The translations under genes were made by a program, and so were the position numbers. Of a DNA stretch of 64,000 bases, positions 53,654-63,944 are shown in pieces. Origin of the DNA: Parapontixanthobacter sp963736595 (GTDB taxonomy: Bacteria > Pseudomonadota > Alphaproteobacteria > Sphingomonadales > Sphingomonadaceae); NCBI GenBank assembly GCA_963736595.1, contig CAVTPG010000001.1, positions 182,067 through 246,066 on the forward strand, given 5' to 3'. Every line of letters begins with the position of its first letter. The stretch's first letter is position 1. The notes beneath the pieces are model-generated. The model saw only the letters and a list, made by a program, of their open reading frames with translations. It did no database searches and had not been told where the DNA came from.

Positions 53654-54751
53654 ATGGTTAACGCGGCGGTAATTGCGGAAATGCAAGGATTTCTGCGGAA
53701 AACCGCAGGCGAAATTGGCTTTTCCGCTGTCGGGTTTGCCTCTGCCGACACCAGCCCGACCAGATCCGACCGACTGTTCGCTTGGCTAGGCGAGGGGAAT
53801 CACGGCTCGATGGAGTGGATGGAAGCGCGCGCCGATCAGCGCGATGCCCCGCAACATTTGTGGCCCGAAGCGCAAAGCGTCATTGCACTCGGCATGAGCT
53901 ATGCCCCGGCGCAAGACCCGCTTGCCCTTGAAAACCAAGGCGAAATTGCGCGCATCTCGGTTTATTCGCAAGGCGCGGATTACCACGATGTCGTCAAAAA
54001 GGCGCTGAAAACATTAGCGCGCACAATGATGTCGAAAGCGTCCACAATGATGCCAAGCAGCGACTTAACGCCGTTTAGCGAGGTCGCGTGCAAGGTCTTT
54101 GTCGATACCGCTCCGGTGATGGAAAAGCCGCTGGGCGAAGCAGCGGGAATCGGCTGGCAAGGCAAGCATACGAATCTGGTCAGCAAGTCCGATGGCAGCT
54201 GGCTGTTCCTCGGCGCGATCTACACCAATATTCCGTTTCAGCCCGACGCGCCGCATCCCGATCTGTGCGGATCGTGTCGCGCGTGTCAGGATGCCTGCCC
54301 GACCGATGCTTTCCCGCATCCCTACAAGCTGGATGCGCGCCGCTGTATCTCGTATCTGACGATCGAGCATAAGGGGCCGATCCCGGAGGAATTTCGCGCT
54401 GCCATCGGCAACCGCATCTATGGTTGCGATGATTGTCTGGCCGTCTGCCCGTGGAACAAATTTGCCGAAACCGCCTCGCGCCACACCAAATTTCTGCCGC
54501 GCGCCGAACTGGCCGCGCCGCGCATCGCCGACTTTCTGCAATTGGACGATGCCGCATTCCGCAAGCTGTTCTCCGGCTCCCCGATCAAGCGCATCGGGCG
54601 CAATCGCTTCGTACGTAACTGCCTGATTGCAGCGGGCAATTCGCGTGATCCGTCACTATGCGCGCAGATCGAGCCGTTGATCCGTGATGACGATCCGGTG
54701 GTGGCGGAAGCCGCCAGCTGGGCCAAGGCGCAGCTTACAGCATCTCTTTAA
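53654..54751 (+). CDS. queG: epoxyqueuosine reductase
   Basis: A 365-residue cobalamin- and iron-sulfur-dependent enzyme completing queuosine in tRNA. The two [4Fe-4S] motifs are CGSCRACQDACPTDAF (about residues 213-228) and CDDCLAVCPWNKF (about 273-285). The N-terminal domain has GNHGSMEWMEARADQR, and WQGKHTNLVSKSDGSWLFLG is conserved. The ATG at 53654 is preferred to 53603, which would overlap the divergent ATPase gene. Its 3' end overlaps the convergent flavoprotein gene by 17 bp. Confidence 0.95.
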   Translation: MVNAAVIAEMQGFLRKTAGEIGFSAVGFASADTSPTRSDRLFAWLGEGNHGSMEWMEARADQRDAPQHLWPEAQSVIALGMSYAPAQDPLALENQGEIARISVYSQGADYHDVVKKALKTLARTMMSKASTMMPSSDLTPFSEVACKVFVDTAPVMEKPLGEAAGIGWQGKHTNLVSKSDGSWLFLGAIYTNIPFQPDAPHPDLCGSCRACQDACPTDAFPHPYKLDARRCISYLTIEHKGPIPEEFRAAIGNRIYGCDDCLAVCPWNKFAETASRHTKFLPRAELAAPRIADFLQLDDAAFRKLFSGSPIKRIGRNRFVRNCLIAAGNSRDPSLCAQIEPLIRDDDPVVAEAASWAKAQLTASL

Positions 54752-55985
54752 GCGCGACTTCGGTATCGGCCAGCAACGCAGGCTCTATTTCCGCGCGCGC
54801 CTCAACCAGCTTGCGCCCTTGCGCATAATCGCGCGTATTGTTGACGCAATCGAGCGCAATTACTTGCCCTTCGCGCAGATACACGACCGAAAACTTGCGC
54901 TCCGCCGGATCGCCGCGCAACACCGTCGTGTCGAAATCCGCCGCGATGCCGACTGTCTGCAGGCGCAGATCATACTGGTTGGACCAGAACCACGGCAGAG
55001 CATCATATGGCTCTTTCTCGCCGCAAATTGCACGCGCCGCCGTGGTCGCCATGTCATGTGCATTCTGCACCGATTCCAACCGGATGACCGCGCCATTGGC
55101 GTAAGGGTTAGCGTGGGCTGCGCAATCGCCGATGGCATAGACATCGTCGAGCGATGTGCGGCAAAACTCATCGACATCGACGCCGTTTGCGCCGACCGCC
55201 CCCGCTGCGATCAAGGCGCCGACGCTCGGCACGATGCCGATCCCGGTCACGATCACGTCGCATGGCAATACGGTTTCATCTTCCAGCGTCACGCCTGTAA
55301 CGCGATCATTTTCGCCACCCTGAATGCTGGTTACGCCAGCGCCCAGGTGGAAGGCCACGCCGCGCTCGCGATGTTCGGCCAGATAAAAGTTCGACAAATC
55401 CTCACCCGCGACACGCGCCAGCAAGCGATTGCGCGATTCCACAACAGTCACGTCGCACTCCAGCGAGCGCAAAACAGCAGCAGCTTCCAGCCCGATATAG
55501 CCGCCTCCGATTACGACGGCCCGCCGCGCGCCTTTGTCGAGATCGCCTTTCAGATGCTCCACATCTTCACGGGTGCGGACCGCATGAATGCCTTCGAAAT
55601 CGCAGCCCGGCACGGATAGTCGGCGCGGTTCGCCGCCCGCCGCCCAGATCAGTTTGCGGTATCCGATCCGGCTGCCATCGCCCAGCACGACCTCGTGCAT
55701 CATGGCGTCGATTTCCGCCACATTAGTGCCCATGCGGATGGTAATGTCGCGATCTTCCCAGAACGCCGCGGGGCGAATCTGGATCCGCTCGAACGTCTTG
55801 GCTCCGGCCAGAAAATCCTTGGATAAAGGCGGGCGTTCGTAAGGCAAGCTGCGCTCGCGCGTCAGCATCAGGATTGATGCATCGTGTCCGTTTTGCCGCA
55901 GGGCAATCGCCGCCTGCGCGCCGCCATGCCCGGAACCCACGATTATGACGTCAGCATTATCCATCAGCGCCGTGTCTGTTGGCAA
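54735..55985 (-). CDS. NAD(P)H:ferredoxin/rubredoxin-reductase-like FAD oxidoreductase
   Basis: A 416-residue flavoprotein. The FAD motif GSGHGGAQAA (about residues 17-26) and PYERPPLSKDFL are typical of ferredoxin reductases of bacterial P450 and dioxygenase systems (CamA/BphA4 type). The NAD motif is VIGGGYIGLEAAAVL (about 150-164), and YAIGDCAAH closes the FAD site. The C-terminal reductase domain includes WFWSNQYDLRLQTVG. It is a candidate electron donor for the P450 at 49.9 kb through a ferredoxin encoded elsewhere. An internal Met at residue 8 is an alternative start. Confidence 0.9.
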   Translation of the reverse strand: MPTDTALMDNADVIIVGSGHGGAQAAIALRQNGHDASILMLTRERSLPYERPPLSKDFLAGAKTFERIQIRPAAFWEDRDITIRMGTNVAEIDAMMHEVVLGDGSRIGYRKLIWAAGGEPRRLSVPGCDFEGIHAVRTREDVEHLKGDLDKGARRAVVIGGGYIGLEAAAVLRSLECDVTVVESRNRLLARVAGEDLSNFYLAEHRERGVAFHLGAGVTSIQGGENDRVTGVTLEDETVLPCDVIVTGIGIVPSVGALIAAGAVGANGVDVDEFCRTSLDDVYAIGDCAAHANPYANGAVIRLESVQNAHDMATTAARAICGEKEPYDALPWFWSNQYDLRLQTVGIAADFDTTVLRGDPAERKFSVVYLREGQVIALDCVNNTRDYAQGRKLVEARAEIEPALLADTEVALKEML

Positions 55986-56071
55986 ATGGCCTCCCGGTCA
56001 AGGTGCACGATGGCCCCGCGATGTTGGAAAGGCTCAAAACCGGGCAATATTAGCCGGCCGGACCTATCGCG

Positions 56072-59000
56072 TCACCGGCCCAGAACATTGCGGCCCATGC
56101 TCGCCAATTGTGCCAGCATTGCCGGAGCATACGGCGTTTGCGACTGCGCGCGCGCGATCATCTCGCGATATTGCTCCACCGCCTGGGCATTGTCGGCCAG
56201 CCAGTTTTCAACCGCCTGCACGATATCGTCTTTCGCTCCCTTGCGGCGCGAAATCCGGCGAAGGAATTCCAGTCTGATCTGCTGAAAATCCTGCGCCAGC
56301 CCTGCGACCAGCAGCCGCTCCCACACATCGGACGGGTTCATCAACGCCGCCGTGCTTTGCGCCCAATCCAGGCCCAGTTTCCCGCCCAGCGTTGTAAAGC
56401 CGCGCGTAATCTCTGCGACGTCGATTCCGGCATCGCGGGCCAGCGAAGCCAGCCCCACCGATCCGTCGAGCGCGAATAAATGCGCGACTTGTCCAGCCAG
56501 TTTATCCGGTGCGCCCGCTTCGACAAGTTCGCCTTGCAAGCGTTCGCACAGAACGCGGCTTTCGGTGCCGAGCAATTCGCCGGTCCCTTCCGTCAGGCGG
56601 CTGACGCCCGGTCGCAATTGTTCGATCATGGTGCTGGGCGCGGCTTTTGCATCACCCACACGCAGAAGATCGGCCATCTGGATGCGGATCGAGCGCGCCA
56701 GCCTGTCGAGCATCAGCAACCGCGCATCTTCGGGCATTTTGCCGTGTTCGATGGCTTCCCACAAAGCGTCGAGATCGAACAGTTCCTCGGCGACGACAAA
56801 GGCGGATGCGACGTGTTGCAGCGTGTCGCCCTCTTCCTCCGCCAATTCGAAAGGATGCACGATGCCAAGGCGATTGATCATGCGATTCGCTATCTTCGTC
56901 GCGATCAATTCCTTGCGCAGGCGGTGATTGAGGATCTGCTTGCGATATTTGTCCTGCATCGGCGCGGGGAAGGCCTGGATCAGGGTCGGCTCCAGCGCGG
57001 CATCATCGACCATGCCACTGGTTTCGATGGCGTCCTGCAGCACCAGCTTGGTGGAGGATAGCAGCACGGCCAGTTCGGGGCGAGTCAGCCCCTCGCCATC
57101 GCCCGCACGGCGCATATATGTTTCGCGGTCGGCCAGCCCTTCGGTGGAGCGGTCGAGCGCATCCATCATTTCCAGCGTCTCGATCAAATGCCACTGCGAT
57201 TCCACTGCAGCTTCGCCGCCGATTTTGGCGATGGACAGGGCGAGTGCCTGCGCTTCGTTGTCCTGCAGCACGATGTCCGCCACTTCGTCGGTCATCTCTT
57301 TTAGCAACGCGTTGCGCTTTTCTTCGGACAGTTTGCCGGCCCGGCGCGCGGCCGCCAGTGCGATCTTGATATTGACCTCGTTATCGGAGCAATCGACTCC
57401 GGCGGAATTGTCGATGAAGTCGGTGTTCAATCGCCCGCCTTTCAGCGCATATTCGATCCGTCCGGCTTGTGTCACGCCCAGATTTGCGCCTTCGCCAATG
57501 ACTTTGGCGCGCATCTCGCCCGCATTGATCCGCAGGGAATCATTTGCCGGATCGCCGACTTCGATATTATTCTGGCTCGCGCTTTTCATGTAAGTGCCGA
57601 TGCCGCCGAACCAGAACAGATCGACCGGAGCCGCCAGAATGGCAGAGATCAACTTGTCCGGTTCGATCGCGTCGGTTTCGATGCCCAGCATTTTCTGCGC
57701 GGTTTTGCTCATGGTGATGGTCTTGACGTTGCGCGGATAAACGCCGCCGCCACGCGAGATCAGGTCCTTGTTGTAATCGTCCCAGCTTGACCGGGGCAGA
57801 TCGAACAATCGCTGCCGCTCTTTCCAGCTTTTCGCCGGATCGGGGTCGGGGTCGATGAAGATGTGGCGGTGATCGAACGCCGCGACCAGCTTCAATGCCT
57901 TGGACAGCAGCATTCCGTTGCCGAAGACATCGCCCGACATATCGCCGCAACCGGCCACGGTGACCGATTCTTCCTGCACATCGATGCCCATTTCGCGGAA
58001 GTGGCGCTGTACAGAAATCCATGCGCCGCGCGCGGTGATGCCCATCGCTTTATGGTCGTATCCGTTGGAGCCGCCGCTGGCGAACGCATCGTCGAGCCAG
58101 AAATCCTCGCTTTCGGCGATGGCATTGGCAACGTCGGAGAAACGCGCTGTGCCTTTGTCCGCCGCAACCACGAAATACGGATCTTCGCCGTCGAGGATGC
58201 GCACATCTTGCGGATGTACGACTTTGTCATCGACGATATTGTCCGTCACCGACAGCAGGGTGCGGATGAAGACTTCGTAGCTGGCTTGGCCCTCTGCAGC
58301 CCACGCATCGCGGTCGCGTGCAGGGCTGGGCAGTTGTTTGGGGTAGAAACCGCCTTTGGCGCCCGTCGGCACGATCACGGCGTTCTTCACCCGCTGCGCT
58401 TTCATCAGGCCCAGCACTTCGGTGCGGAAATCGTCGCGTCGGTCGGACCAGCGCAAGCCCCCCCGCGCGATTGGTCCGGCGCGCAAATGGATGCCTTCCA
58501 CCCGGCGCGAATAGACCCAGATTTCGCGCCACGGCAGCGGTTTGGGCAAATTCGGGACCAGTGCGGAGTCGATTTTGAAGGCCAATGCTTCGTCGGCTGC
58601 TGGCGAAAAGGCGTTGGTGCGCAGGATCGCATCGACCAGCGCTTTATAGAGGCGCAGCAAGCGGTCATCATTGATCGCGCTGACTTTGGTAAGGCCGCTG
58701 CGGATGTCTTCCTCTGCCTGACTGATGGCCTCGTCGCGCGAGCCTTTAAAAGCGGGATCGTGCCGCGCGGTAAACAGGGCGACCAGCCCCGCCGTGACTT
58801 TGGGCGCGCCGCGCAAAGCATCGACCACGGTGTAGATGGTGAAAGTGATCCCCGCCTGCCGCAAATAGCGATAGAAAGAGCGCAGCCAGGTCGCTTCGCT
58901 CGCGCCCAGGCCCGTCTCCGTCACCAGCCGGTTGAACGGATCGTTTTCTTCCTGATTGTTGAGGACGGCGGCAATCGCCTGTGCAATCGGTTCTGCTCGC

Positions 59001-60865
59001 TGATACACGGCTTCGGGATCGACCGTTTCGGGCAGCGACAGGGTAAAATCATGGATCGTACCGAGATTGCCATTATCGAGATGCGTCGGCACTTCGGTGC
59101 ATACGGTGAAGCCGAAATTCTCCAGCGCAGGGACGGCATCGGATAGCGGCAGGCTGCCGGTGGTCTGATACAGTTTCAGCCGCAGATCGGTATCATCGGT
59201 ATCCGCGCGCCGATACAGGCGGGCATCGCGCGTCACCGGAGCAGGGGCATGATCGGGATTGCCATAATCGGCGGGTTCGCGCCGGTCCTGCGGCTCGGCA
59301 TGGGTTTCGGCAGGATGCAAACTGCGCAAGCGAACAATGTCGCGTGCTGCCTCTGCCGGGCCATTTTCACCGCGATAGCTGTTCGGGAAACTTTCGGCAT
59401 AGCGGCCAGCAATTGCCGCTGCGCGTCCCGGTTCCTGCGTCTTGGCCAGCTCGGTTTCGACCGCCTCGCCCCATCCGCGCAGCATGATTTGCAGCCGTTC
59501 TTCCAGCTCGGCCTCGCTGACCTTTTTGGTGCCTTCGCGAAAATCCAGCACGAAGCGGAGCATAGCAAGATTGCCGCCTTCCACTTCGAGGCTGTAATCC
59601 AGCATCGGCGCTTCGCAGCCTTCCTCGATCAGCGACTGGATGCGCAGACGCACCTGCGTGGCCAGCATATCGCGCGGGATCCACACAAATGCGAACAAGT
59701 GGCGCGACAGCGGGGCAGTTACCAGCGCAAGGCGCGGGCGCGGACGATCCACCAGGCTCATCATGGTGGTGGCGATGCGCGCGACATCATCCTTCGAAAA
59801 GCCGATCAGCACATCATGCGGCAGCGCGGTCAGCGCATGGACCAACGCTTTTCCGGCATGGCTGCCCGTGTCAAAATCGAGGTCCGCCATGATCGTCTCG
59901 ATCTGCTCGGCAAGACGCGGCACACTGCGCGGTGGAGCGGCCAGCGCCGCCGAGGTCCACACGCCGGCATGGATCGACAGCGCTTCGATTTTATCCTTCT
60001 CGCCCCGCACCGGAACGATGAACAGATCAAGCGGCACGCGGCGGTGCACACTGGACAGGTGATTGGCCTTGATGATGAGAAGCTGGCGATCATCGGCATC
60101 ATCCTCGTCGAACCACGCAAAGGCGCTTTTAATCGAGCTTTCGGCGAGGATTTCCTTGGTGCTTTTGCGGCAGATACCGATGGCGGATTTCTGTTCGCCT
60201 GCGCGCGTTTGCACGACATGGCCAAGCTGCGTCAGCATCCCCTTGTTCAGCCAGTCCAGCAGCGCGGCATCGGGATGTTCGCCCAGCCGTTTGGCATCGC
60301 GCTTCATCGCCGTTTGCAATTTGGGCCAGTCATTAACCGCCGCCCGCACGTCTTCCAGTGTTTCGCGCAAGGCTTTGGTCAAAGCGCGGCGCGTGCGCGC
60401 ATCGACGCGGCTGGTCTCGATATAGACCATCGATTCGTACATCGCCTCGTCCGGCTCGCCTGCTGGAATCGCTTCCAGCGTGCCGTCCTTGTCGCGCGTG
60501 ACCGGCACGATCGGATGGACCAGACGGTCGATCGACAATCCATGCGCCGCGATGATCGCCGCAACCGAATCCACGATAAACGGCATATCGTCATTGATGA
60601 TGGCGATGCGCATAAAGCGCCGCTCGTCCGTGGCCGTGCCAAGCGCGATGGCGGTTTTGCCGAAGCTGCGCTGCGATCCGGTTTCCAGCAAAAATTCCGC
60701 CGCATCGCGAATTTCGTTAGCGGGAAACGCATCATCGCCCGGCAGCATCGAATGCTGAATCCGCTGCTCTAATTGCTTCACCAGTTTTGCGGGAATGTCC
60801 GGCGTGTTCTTGGCGGTTTTGGCTTTACCGGACCGTTTGGTCGCGCTTTTGGTTTCGGCACCCAT
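56072..60865 (-). CDS. gdhB: NAD-dependent glutamate dehydrogenase, large (about 180 kDa) type
   Basis: A protein of about 1597 residues converting glutamate to 2-oxoglutarate and ammonia. The N-terminal third carries ACT-like regulatory regions. The catalytic part (about 720-1250) has GPIARGGLRWSDRRDDFRTE, KGGFYPKQLPSP, GCGDMSGDVFGNGML and WFGGIGTYMKS, then a helical C-terminal domain. This large class is known from Pseudomonas, Caulobacter and Streptomyces. Start at 60865 has GGAG nine bases upstream; the frame is open up to 60922. The gene stands alone with its 3' end near the flavoprotein gene. Confidence 0.95.
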   Translation of the reverse strand: MGAETKSATKRSGKAKTAKNTPDIPAKLVKQLEQRIQHSMLPGDDAFPANEIRDAAEFLLETGSQRSFGKTAIALGTATDERRFMRIAIINDDMPFIVDSVAAIIAAHGLSIDRLVHPIVPVTRDKDGTLEAIPAGEPDEAMYESMVYIETSRVDARTRRALTKALRETLEDVRAAVNDWPKLQTAMKRDAKRLGEHPDAALLDWLNKGMLTQLGHVVQTRAGEQKSAIGICRKSTKEILAESSIKSAFAWFDEDDADDRQLLIIKANHLSSVHRRVPLDLFIVPVRGEKDKIEALSIHAGVWTSAALAAPPRSVPRLAEQIETIMADLDFDTGSHAGKALVHALTALPHDVLIGFSKDDVARIATTMMSLVDRPRPRLALVTAPLSRHLFAFVWIPRDMLATQVRLRIQSLIEEGCEAPMLDYSLEVEGGNLAMLRFVLDFREGTKKVSEAELEERLQIMLRGWGEAVETELAKTQEPGRAAAIAGRYAESFPNSYRGENGPAEAARDIVRLRSLHPAETHAEPQDRREPADYGNPDHAPAPVTRDARLYRRADTDDTDLRLKLYQTTGSLPLSDAVPALENFGFTVCTEVPTHLDNGNLGTIHDFTLSLPETVDPEAVYQRAEPIAQAIAAVLNNQEENDPFNRLVTETGLGASEATWLRSFYRYLRQAGITFTIYTVVDALRGAPKVTAGLVALFTARHDPAFKGSRDEAISQAEEDIRSGLTKVSAINDDRLLRLYKALVDAILRTNAFSPAADEALAFKIDSALVPNLPKPLPWREIWVYSRRVEGIHLRAGPIARGGLRWSDRRDDFRTEVLGLMKAQRVKNAVIVPTGAKGGFYPKQLPSPARDRDAWAAEGQASYEVFIRTLLSVTDNIVDDKVVHPQDVRILDGEDPYFVVAADKGTARFSDVANAIAESEDFWLDDAFASGGSNGYDHKAMGITARGAWISVQRHFREMGIDVQEESVTVAGCGDMSGDVFGNGMLLSKALKLVAAFDHRHIFIDPDPDPAKSWKERQRLFDLPRSSWDDYNKDLISRGGGVYPRNVKTITMSKTAQKMLGIETDAIEPDKLISAILAAPVDLFWFGGIGTYMKSASQNNIEVGDPANDSLRINAGEMRAKVIGEGANLGVTQAGRIEYALKGGRLNTDFIDNSAGVDCSDNEVNIKIALAAARRAGKLSEEKRNALLKEMTDEVADIVLQDNEAQALALSIAKIGGEAAVESQWHLIETLEMMDALDRSTEGLADRETYMRRAGDGEGLTRPELAVLLSSTKLVLQDAIETSGMVDDAALEPTLIQAFPAPMQDKYRKQILNHRLRKELIATKIANRMINRLGIVHPFELAEEEGDTLQHVASAFVVAEELFDLDALWEAIEHGKMPEDARLLMLDRLARSIRIQMADLLRVGDAKAAPSTMIEQLRPGVSRLTEGTGELLGTESRVLCERLQGELVEAGAPDKLAGQVAHLFALDGSVGLASLARDAGIDVAEITRGFTTLGGKLGLDWAQSTAALMNPSDVWERLLVAGLAQDFQQIRLEFLRRISRRKGAKDDIVQAVENWLADNAQAVEQYREMIARAQSQTPYAPAMLAQLASMGRNVLGR

Positions 60866-61039
60866 TCCTGAAAGCTCCATCGGCCCGGACTTGCCTGAGC
60901 CACTTGTAAAAAGGCCCGCCATGTGTGCGGGACGAATGTCAGACGTCTGGCCCTAAGCCTGCTAGCGGGGCGAAGCAAGCGCAGTAATGCGGTGCAAGTC
61001 CAGTAATTTACGCGGGGTAATGGCGGATGTCGAAGGGTT

Positions 61040-61966
61040 CTAGCGGCCTTCCGGCTGTTGCGCTGACGGGGCTGCATCTGGCTGCGTCGCTGCGTCAATT
61101 CCTGTGTCGCTGGCTGATGTGCCGGATAGATCATCGAGGCTGTCGAGATAGGTCTGCGCGCGTTTTGCCTGCGCGCTGTCAGGGGCAACTTCGATGACCG
61201 AAGCGAAGCTCAATCGCGCCTCGTCATAGCGTCCCGAAACTGCCGCAATGACGCCCGCTTCAAGCCCGATCTCAGGGTTTTGCGGAGCCAGCGTGGCGGC
61301 TCGCTCGATCTGCGCCTGCGCATTGGCATAGCGTTCCAGCCTGCGCGACAATGTCGCCGATAACAGCCAGGCAGTGGCGTTGTCAGGCAACGCTTCGCGC
61401 GCATCGCTCAAGGCATCGGCAGCGTCTTCATTGCGCGACAATCCGACCAGCGCACGGGCGCGATCGATATGCGTCTCGCCAAGAAGCTGCTGATCGTCCA
61501 ACGCCACTGCATCGATCCGCGCCACATCAAGCGCTTCCAGCGCACCCTCGAATTCGCCCGATGCCAGACCCGCATTGCCGGCCAGCGCACTCAATCGCCC
61601 GCGTGCAGCATTATCGGTGTCGGGCAGCCGGTCGCGCGCATCCAGAAAAACCGTCATCGCATCGGCAAATTGCCCCTGCGTATAAAACGCCATGCCAAGG
61701 CACTGGCGCGCATTGGCGGCATCGGTCCCGCCCGCATCTTGCATCCATGCGCGGGCAGCGTTCTCGCCGGAAACGGGATTGTCGCGCACCGCCAGCAGAC
61801 ATTGGCGCAAGCGTTCGGGAATCGCAGGTGCGGCTTGCGGCTGTTGTTGCTCAGACTGGGCCGCGCGGCGACCTTCGGGATCAATCGGCAATTCTGACAG
61901 GCCCTGCTCGGCGGGATTGGGGCCGACCTGCATGATCAGCAGCGGGAGGATGGCGGATAAAATCAT
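61040..61966 (-). CDS. tetratricopeptide-repeat protein, exported
   Basis: A 308-residue protein with a short hydrophobic N-terminus (MILSAILPLLIMQVGP), a Gln/Pro-rich segment, and from about residue 70 to 270 repeated helix pairs with TPR-type spacing (CLGMAFYTQGQFADAMTVFLDAR; AWLLSATLSRRLERYANAQ; GLEAGVIAAVSGRYDEARLSF). The C-terminal 30 residues are Asp/Ala/Gln-rich and disordered. It is probably a periplasmic protein-protein interaction module; partner unknown. Confidence 0.8.
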   Translation of the reverse strand: MILSAILPLLIMQVGPNPAEQGLSELPIDPEGRRAAQSEQQQPQAAPAIPERLRQCLLAVRDNPVSGENAARAWMQDAGGTDAANARQCLGMAFYTQGQFADAMTVFLDARDRLPDTDNAARGRLSALAGNAGLASGEFEGALEALDVARIDAVALDDQQLLGETHIDRARALVGLSRNEDAADALSDAREALPDNATAWLLSATLSRRLERYANAQAQIERAATLAPQNPEIGLEAGVIAAVSGRYDEARLSFASVIEVAPDSAQAKRAQTYLDSLDDLSGTSASDTGIDAATQPDAAPSAQQPEGR

Positions 61967-62003
61967 GCGTTTGCCTTTTGTCGTGGCGCTGTTCTGTCCA
62001 GGC

Positions 62004-62789
62004 TTATGTCACTTGCAGCATAGTCGCGACGGTCCGCAGCAACAGCGCAATATCCTGTGGCCGGGACAGCCGGTGATCGCCATCTTTTATCAGCGTCACT
62101 TGAACATCATCCGAACGCAGGGCATCGGCCAGCCGCAAGCTGATCTGCCACGGCACATCGGCATCTTGCTGACCGTGGATCAGGCGAACCGGGCAGTCTA
62201 TCGCAATTGCGCCATCGAGCTGCCGCTGGCCTTGCGCATCCTGCCAGAATTTTGCGTGTGTCGGGGTTGGCTCCGGGCCGTAGGGATTGTCTTCGTAAAT
62301 CGTCTCGCCACCCGCCAGTTTGGCTTTCTGATCGGGCATATAGCCCCATTCGGAAAAGTCGGGCGCGGGCGCGATCCCGATCATTCCGGCAAGGCGCTTA
62401 TGCAGCGCCAGCCCAACGAGCAGCATCAGCCAGCCGCCCATCGACGAACCGATTACAATGATGTCACCGCCGGCCCCTTCGTTGACCCCTTCGCTAACCC
62501 TGCCGCCGACTTTCGCTTTTATTAAAGCCAGCACTTCGTCGCGCCATTTCGTCAGCGTACCATCGGCGAAATCGCCTTCACTTTGCCCGCAACCGGAATA
62601 GTCGAGCAGCAATGTGGCCACCCCGCGCTCAGCCGCCCATTCGGCCAGCGCCGTAGCTTTGCCGCCCGCCATGTCGGACATATAGCCCGGCAGGAATACA
62701 AGGCACGGCCCCGCTCCATCGGTGTAGCGGTAAGCGATGCGCCGCCCGTCGGGCAATTCGTGGAATTCAGGCGTGTTGTCGGTGGTCAT
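62004..62789 (-). CDS. alpha/beta hydrolase
   Basis: A 261-residue cytoplasmic alpha/beta-fold hydrolase. LVFLPGYMSDMAGGKA is the oxyanion-loop region (about residues 29-44), GCGQSEGDFADGT follows, and the nucleophile elbow G-S-S-M-G-G is at about residue 108. The acid and His lie in HGQQDADVPW and KDGDHRLSRPQD. It resembles serine esterase/aminopeptidase-like proteins; substrate unknown. The start at 62789 (MTTDN) is preferred over 62819. Confidence 0.85.
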   Translation of the reverse strand: MTTDNTPEFHELPDGRRIAYRYTDGAGPCLVFLPGYMSDMAGGKATALAEWAAERGVATLLLDYSGCGQSEGDFADGTLTKWRDEVLALIKAKVGGRVSEGVNEGAGGDIIVIGSSMGGWLMLLVGLALHKRLAGMIGIAPAPDFSEWGYMPDQKAKLAGGETIYEDNPYGPEPTPTHAKFWQDAQGQRQLDGAIAIDCPVRLIHGQQDADVPWQISLRLADALRSDDVQVTLIKDGDHRLSRPQDIALLLRTVATMLQVT

Positions 62790-62831
62790 GCGCCGCGACT
62801 TAGCAGGAAGCACGGGCAATCGGGAAGAGCT

Positions 62832-63944
62832 TTAGAACAGGCTGAACTCTTCCACGTCCTCGTCATCCGCGCACATGGATTTCAGCGCCTCGAATTCCGC
62901 ATCGGTCAGCACTGGCGGGTAGTCCGCGCCTTCCTTCGCACTCGCACGAAACGCCTTCGCGCGCTCGACGCCGGACGGGTGCGTCGCGATCCAGCCGACC
63001 ACGGCATCGGCTTCCTCGCCGCCGCGTTCCTCCACCATCCGCTCAAAGAATTCCGCCGCGCCATCGGGAGAGATGTCGCTGCGTGCCATCTGCGCCCGCG
63101 CATATTCGTCCGCCTCGCGTTCGGCATCGCGCGAATAGCTCATTCCGGCCAGCGCCATCGCGCTTTCCCCGAAGCCGCCGCCAAAGCCGCTGGCCAGCGC
63201 CGACAGGCCAAATTGCCGCAACAGCGCCGTCATCACATGGCGCTCGCGCACATGGCCGACTTCATGCGCCAGCACACCGGCGAGTTCTTCCGCGCTTTCC
63301 GCTTGCTGGATCAATCCGTCGAACAGCAACACTTGCCCGCCGGGCAGCGCGACTGCATTCACCATTTCAGAATTGGCGACGCCAGCGCGCACTTTTTCAG
63401 CGCCCGGATCGACTTCGCCCAGCATCTTGGCCAAAGCCGCATCGCCCTGCGGCGTGTGGCACAGGCGATTGCCGAGATCGCCAATCATCGCATTGCCCAA
63501 TTGCCGCTCCCAGCGTTCCGGCACCATCGGGCCGAGCCAGTTGGGCGCGGTCATAAACAATGCCACCGCCGCGACACTGACCACGGCGAAAGCTGCGGCT
63601 GCTCTGCCCAAGCCAATCCGGTCAACCCACGCGCCATAATCCGACTTTTGCGGCAATTTTGCGGCCAGTCCGGGGGCAGTCTGCGTCGGCAGGACGAGGC
63701 GGAAATCCGGCTCGTCTGTCATGCCATAGATCGTTTCGTCGCGCCGCTGCTCGCGATATTTAAGGGTGTCCAATGCAATAGTAACGGGGGCCTCGCCGTC
63801 CTGCGCCAGTACGAGATTGCCCGCGCCATCCCATCGCGCAAAACCTGCGCGGCGCAATGCGCTCTGCCCGTCATACCAATGGGCCGGCAACCCCTCCAAC
63901 GACCCGGCTACAGCTCCCGATCCTACGCTGACACCGTCATCCAT
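62832..63944 (-). CDS. M48 family metallopeptidase
   Basis: A 370-residue membrane-anchored zinc peptidase. A transmembrane segment lies at about residues 115-135; the zinc motif is HEVGH (about residues 227-231) in LAHEVGHVRERH, and the third ligand Glu is expected in YSRDAEREADEYA. The N-terminal 100 residues form a small beta-rich domain. It is related to HtpX/Oma1/BepA-type proteases. The start overlaps the stop of the upstream gene by one base (TGATG). Confidence 0.9.
   Translation of the reverse strand: MDDGVSVGSGAVAGSLEGLPAHWYDGQSALRRAGFARWDGAGNLVLAQDGEAPVTIALDTLKYREQRRDETIYGMTDEPDFRLVLPTQTAPGLAAKLPQKSDYGAWVDRIGLGRAAAAFAVVSVAAVALFMTAPNWLGPMVPERWERQLGNAMIGDLGNRLCHTPQGDAALAKMLGEVDPGAEKVRAGVANSEMVNAVALPGGQVLLFDGLIQQAESAEELAGVLAHEVGHVRERHVMTALLRQFGLSALASGFGGGFGESAMALAGMSYSRDAEREADEYARAQMARSDISPDGAAEFFERMVEERGGEEADAVVGWIATHPSGVERAKAFRASAKEGADYPPVLTDAEFEALKSMCADDEDVEEFSLF

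Noticed and set aside
57863..60772. Two long plus-strand frames (427 and 507 codons)
   Set aside because: Antisense to the glutamate dehydrogenase; no motif, atypical composition rich in Arg, Gln and His.
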